From Gracilaria vermiculophylla (taxonomy: Eukaryota > Rhodophyta > Florideophyceae > Gracilariales > Gracilariaceae), in assembly GCA_019155205.2 (NCBI GenBank), contig JAHNZQ020000016.1, forward strand, positions 1,522,420 to 1,586,419: a DNA stretch of 64,000 nucleotides. The letters run 5' to 3'. The notes under the pieces are model-generated. The model ran no database searches. It saw only the letters and a program-made list of their open reading frames with translations, and had not been told where the DNA came from. The translations under genes and the position numbers were made by a program. Positions 61,545 through 64,000 of the stretch are shown piece by piece (positions within the stretch are counted from its first letter, which is position 1; each line of letters begins with the position of its first letter).

Positions 61545-64000
61545 TAAGCTGCCGGTTGAGCTCCACCTCTGGGGAAGTAAAGACAAGCACCCTTGAGTCT
61601 TCTTCTACATTTTCCGGTTGGAGTTTCTCGTCTATTCACGCAGGTTTCTAAGCCGCCGATCCCCAGGTCGCATCATAGCAGCGCCTGTAGGAGCATTGTC
61701 CGCCCAGTGAACCTCCCCCTCCGCTTGGTGTTTGCGGATCCCTTTCAGAATTCCCCGGGCTCGCGACAGCGGATACCGGAGACCACCTTTAGGAATACGC
61801 GCCTTTGGAGTAACCAAAAACTCCTAACGGACGTTGTGCTTTACTACCTCGACTGGAGGGCTGACAGTACCACAACTGGTCTCCCGACTTGGAAGGTTAC
61901 AGTTCCTAAAGGAATCGCACAAGTCGCAGCAGAACTGCGTTTCTAGTTTGCAACGACCAACCCCCAACAATGGAATTCTTCCTTAAGGTGATCCGGAAGT
62001 GGAAGAAAATCACCCCCGACCTACTCCCCTATAGACCTCTGAGAACATTCCATGGAAACCCCCCTACAGGACCCTCAAACAACCAGTTCCATTGGTGGGC
62101 GCAGCACGCGCAGCGCTCCCCAGGAGATGGCCGCCACCATGGAGGACCGTGAAAGTCTCCTTCGGAATCCTGGCTCCTCTGTGGAGCGTTTCAGGAATTG
62201 CCTTAGGAGAATGCATGACCGGAGGCAAGCGAAATCCCCCGCAACACCTCCGGAGAACGCCAACGTGGAGGTTGAAGAACCGCACACAGCATCGCAGCCG
62301 CCACCTCAGGAGCTGCAGGGACGGGAACACCCGGAGGCTTACATCCTCTTGGAGTCCCTGGTCCCGCACCTTACGGATTAGCTCTCACAGGAGCTGATCG
62401 AAAGAATTCCTGCAGGTATTGAAGCCCATTTTGGAGCGCGCCGTCACGCCCTTGTGGAGGACATCGCCTCGGAGAGCGCTCACCGTGCTGTGGATGCTTT
62501 GCTGGATTCCGATCTTTTCCTCGAGGTAGTCTCAGATGTTATCCGTGCGGAGGTTTGCTCCCAAACCGCGCAGCTGCTCCCCGCAGCAGCGATTCAAAGT
62601 TATTCATCCGTACAGGAGATGTTCCCTCTATCAACGCCTAAGGTGACCCCGGGCAGAGAAGGAAAGGATACTGCCACCCCCTACGCCAGAGGAGGAAAGG
62701 ATACTGCCGTAGGGTAATGGGACCACCTCAGGAATCTTGCTATGCACCGTCTGGACCTGACGCCCCGCGGAGGAGGACAGGATACCGGTCGCGACAAAGT
62801 CCACCTAAGGAGAGAAGGACAGGATACTCCTCGGGTGTATCGCGATAACGGGGGTATCGTCAGCAACCCATACCACCTCAAGGAAAGAAGAAGAAAGAAA
62901 CGGAGGGAGAAATGAAGAAAGAGAGACACCGATTCGAAGAGAAGCTCAGACTCCGAATCTGTGAACAGCTCCAGCTCGGAGTAGAGTATACCTCCAAAGG
63001 AGAAGAGCAGAAGGGTCAGGAAGGTCGTCCCGCTTAACGACCTCTTCGCCAAAGTGGTGGATTATGACACCTACAGGTTGAATGATCGCTCCACACTCTA
63101 CGACGCGTCGGTGGCTAAACGACTCACGAAGATGCAGCGCCGCATGGATATTCATATGAAGAAGCACTCCTTCTCAGGCGAAGACCCCATCTCGGAGTTG
63201 AATTTTCTTACGCGCTTCCTTTCGGTGTGTAACACAAATGGTGTCCTTGAAGGTGCCGCCGTATGGTGCTTTCAGTTCTACCTCAAAGGCCAAGCGCACT
63301 CGCTGGTGCAGCCGCGCCTCACGGGGGAGAGCACCATTGTGGATGATCCTGGAACGGAGATCTTGACGACGTACCCGGAGGTAGTCAATTTCCTCCTTAA
63401 AAGGTACGTCACGGACGAGGTGATAGCCAATGCTGACGCCAAGGTCACCTCCTACAGGCAGAATACCGGAATGACCGCGACGGAGTTCTCGCAGAAGCTG
63501 TGGACCAAGGCCCTGCGGTGTGGGAATGTGTACTCCGAACGGCGGTTGAAGTCGCTGTTTGTCGAGGGACTCCTTCCCTCGATACGCGCGAGGGTGCGTA
63601 ATCATTTGACCACGCACCCAAAGACCACCTATACGGAGTTAGCACGTTTCGCGGAATCCTACGGGGATACCCACCGTGCCGCTCGCCGCAGTCATGCTCC
63701 ACTTTCGGATAAACCGGCCGCCTTAAGGACCCGTCGGGCATCCGCCCTAACGTTGGACTCCAGCACCTCGGAGGAAGTCGACGAGCTCACGCTCGTAGGA
63801 GAGCAAGAGGCTCTTGCCCTCTCATACGCCTCCTCTCACGGAGCACCGTCTAGGACGAGGACACCCTCGTCTCCCACTTCGTACGCCTCGGCAGGATCTT
63901 TCAGGAGCGTCAGATTTGCGAACCCTCGAGGCTACCCACCGCCTTGCAGGATTTGCTTGTCACGAGAGCCCGTACACTGTACGACTCTCACCCCGGCAAT
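61545..64000 (+). pseudogene. Ty3/gypsy gag region, plus strand, 3' partial
   Basis: Leader from 61545; the gag frame (frame of 62052) runs through in-frame stops TAG 62379, TAA 62715, TGA near 62911 and TAG near 62981, then stays open from about 62984 to the window end at 64000. The open part reads VVDYDTYRLNDRSTLYDASV and further a retroviral-type capsid region (FLTRFLSVCNTNGVLEGAAV, NFLLKRYVTDEVIANADAK, TEFSQKLWTKALRCG), ending in Ser/Arg-rich sequence and a Cys pair (PPCRICLSREPVHC) that may be the start of a nucleic-acid-binding knuckle. The shared frame of all pieces implies point nonsense mutations rather than frameshifts. First ATG in the open part is 63132. Confidence 0.7.
62656..62835 (+). 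repeat. four degenerate R-x-G-[KQ]-D-T repeats in gag
   Basis: In the gag frame a short unit GREGKDTA recurs as RGGKDTA, RGGGQDTG and RREGQDTP, matching a repeated GGAAAGGATACTGCC-like DNA word. It is a low-complexity linker rather than a domain. Confidence 0.65.

Noticed and set aside
61321..64000. CRISPR-like or IS-type interpretation of the repeats at the right end
   Set aside because: The repeats are long, diverged and linked to gag and reverse transcriptase sequence, which fits LTR retroelements in a eukaryote.

Overview
The window looks like nuclear DNA of a eukaryote, most likely a red alga of the intron-poor, retrotransposon-rich florideophyte kind. That assignment is inference: no rRNA or organelle marker is present. 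The support is short GT-AG introns (61-100 nt) in only some genes, an IGP dehydratase with a transit-peptide-like leader (plastid histidine synthesis), several large multi-domain glycosyltransferases, and degenerate Ty3/gypsy and piggyBac elements at the right end. Two 100-N assembly gaps lie at 30926-31025 and 53289-53388.

Layout. 1-9.3 kb: a glycosyltransferase cut by the left edge, a four-exon RluA pseudouridine synthase (-), an EamA transporter (+), an EH-domain endocytic protein (-), and a MoaD/MoaE pair (+) only 13 nt apart. 9.4-17.3 kb: a coiled-coil protein (-), an SGF29-like tandem-Tudor protein and a small coiled-coil, perhaps Mediator, protein (+). These sit among very GC-rich leaders with triplet repeats, a 14-bp tandem array and a poly-C tract holding 78 C in a row. 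17.3-23.2 kb: two tandem paralogous membrane-anchored glycosyltransferases. 23.7-31.1 kb: an INO80B/Ies2-like subunit (-), a secreted alpha/beta hydrolase tail-to-tail with IGP dehydratase, a 3 x 87 bp repeat, and an FTR1 iron permease. 33.2-39.3 kb: a homeodomain protein, a C2-domain protein, a two-exon small membrane protein and a three-exon Spc25. 43.7-48.9 kb: an unknown acidic protein, AMP deaminase, and a PHOSPHO-type HAD phosphatase divergent from it. 53.2-54.1 kb: a second FTR1 copy, inverted, with its assembly gap at the same codon. 56.4-64 kb: a degenerate telomere-like array, a broken piggyBac-type transposase, the 3' half of a gypsy element (-), and the 5' part of a related element (+).

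The genes are mostly unrelated housekeeping functions. The groups that work together are MoaD with MoaE (molybdopterin synthase), the tandem glycosyltransferases (probably Golgi polysaccharide or glycoprotein synthesis), and the FTR1 pair (high-affinity iron uptake). No CRISPR, rRNA or convincing tRNA was seen. Exon structures were worked out by eye from splice signals, reading frame and family motifs; no search or alignment program was run.
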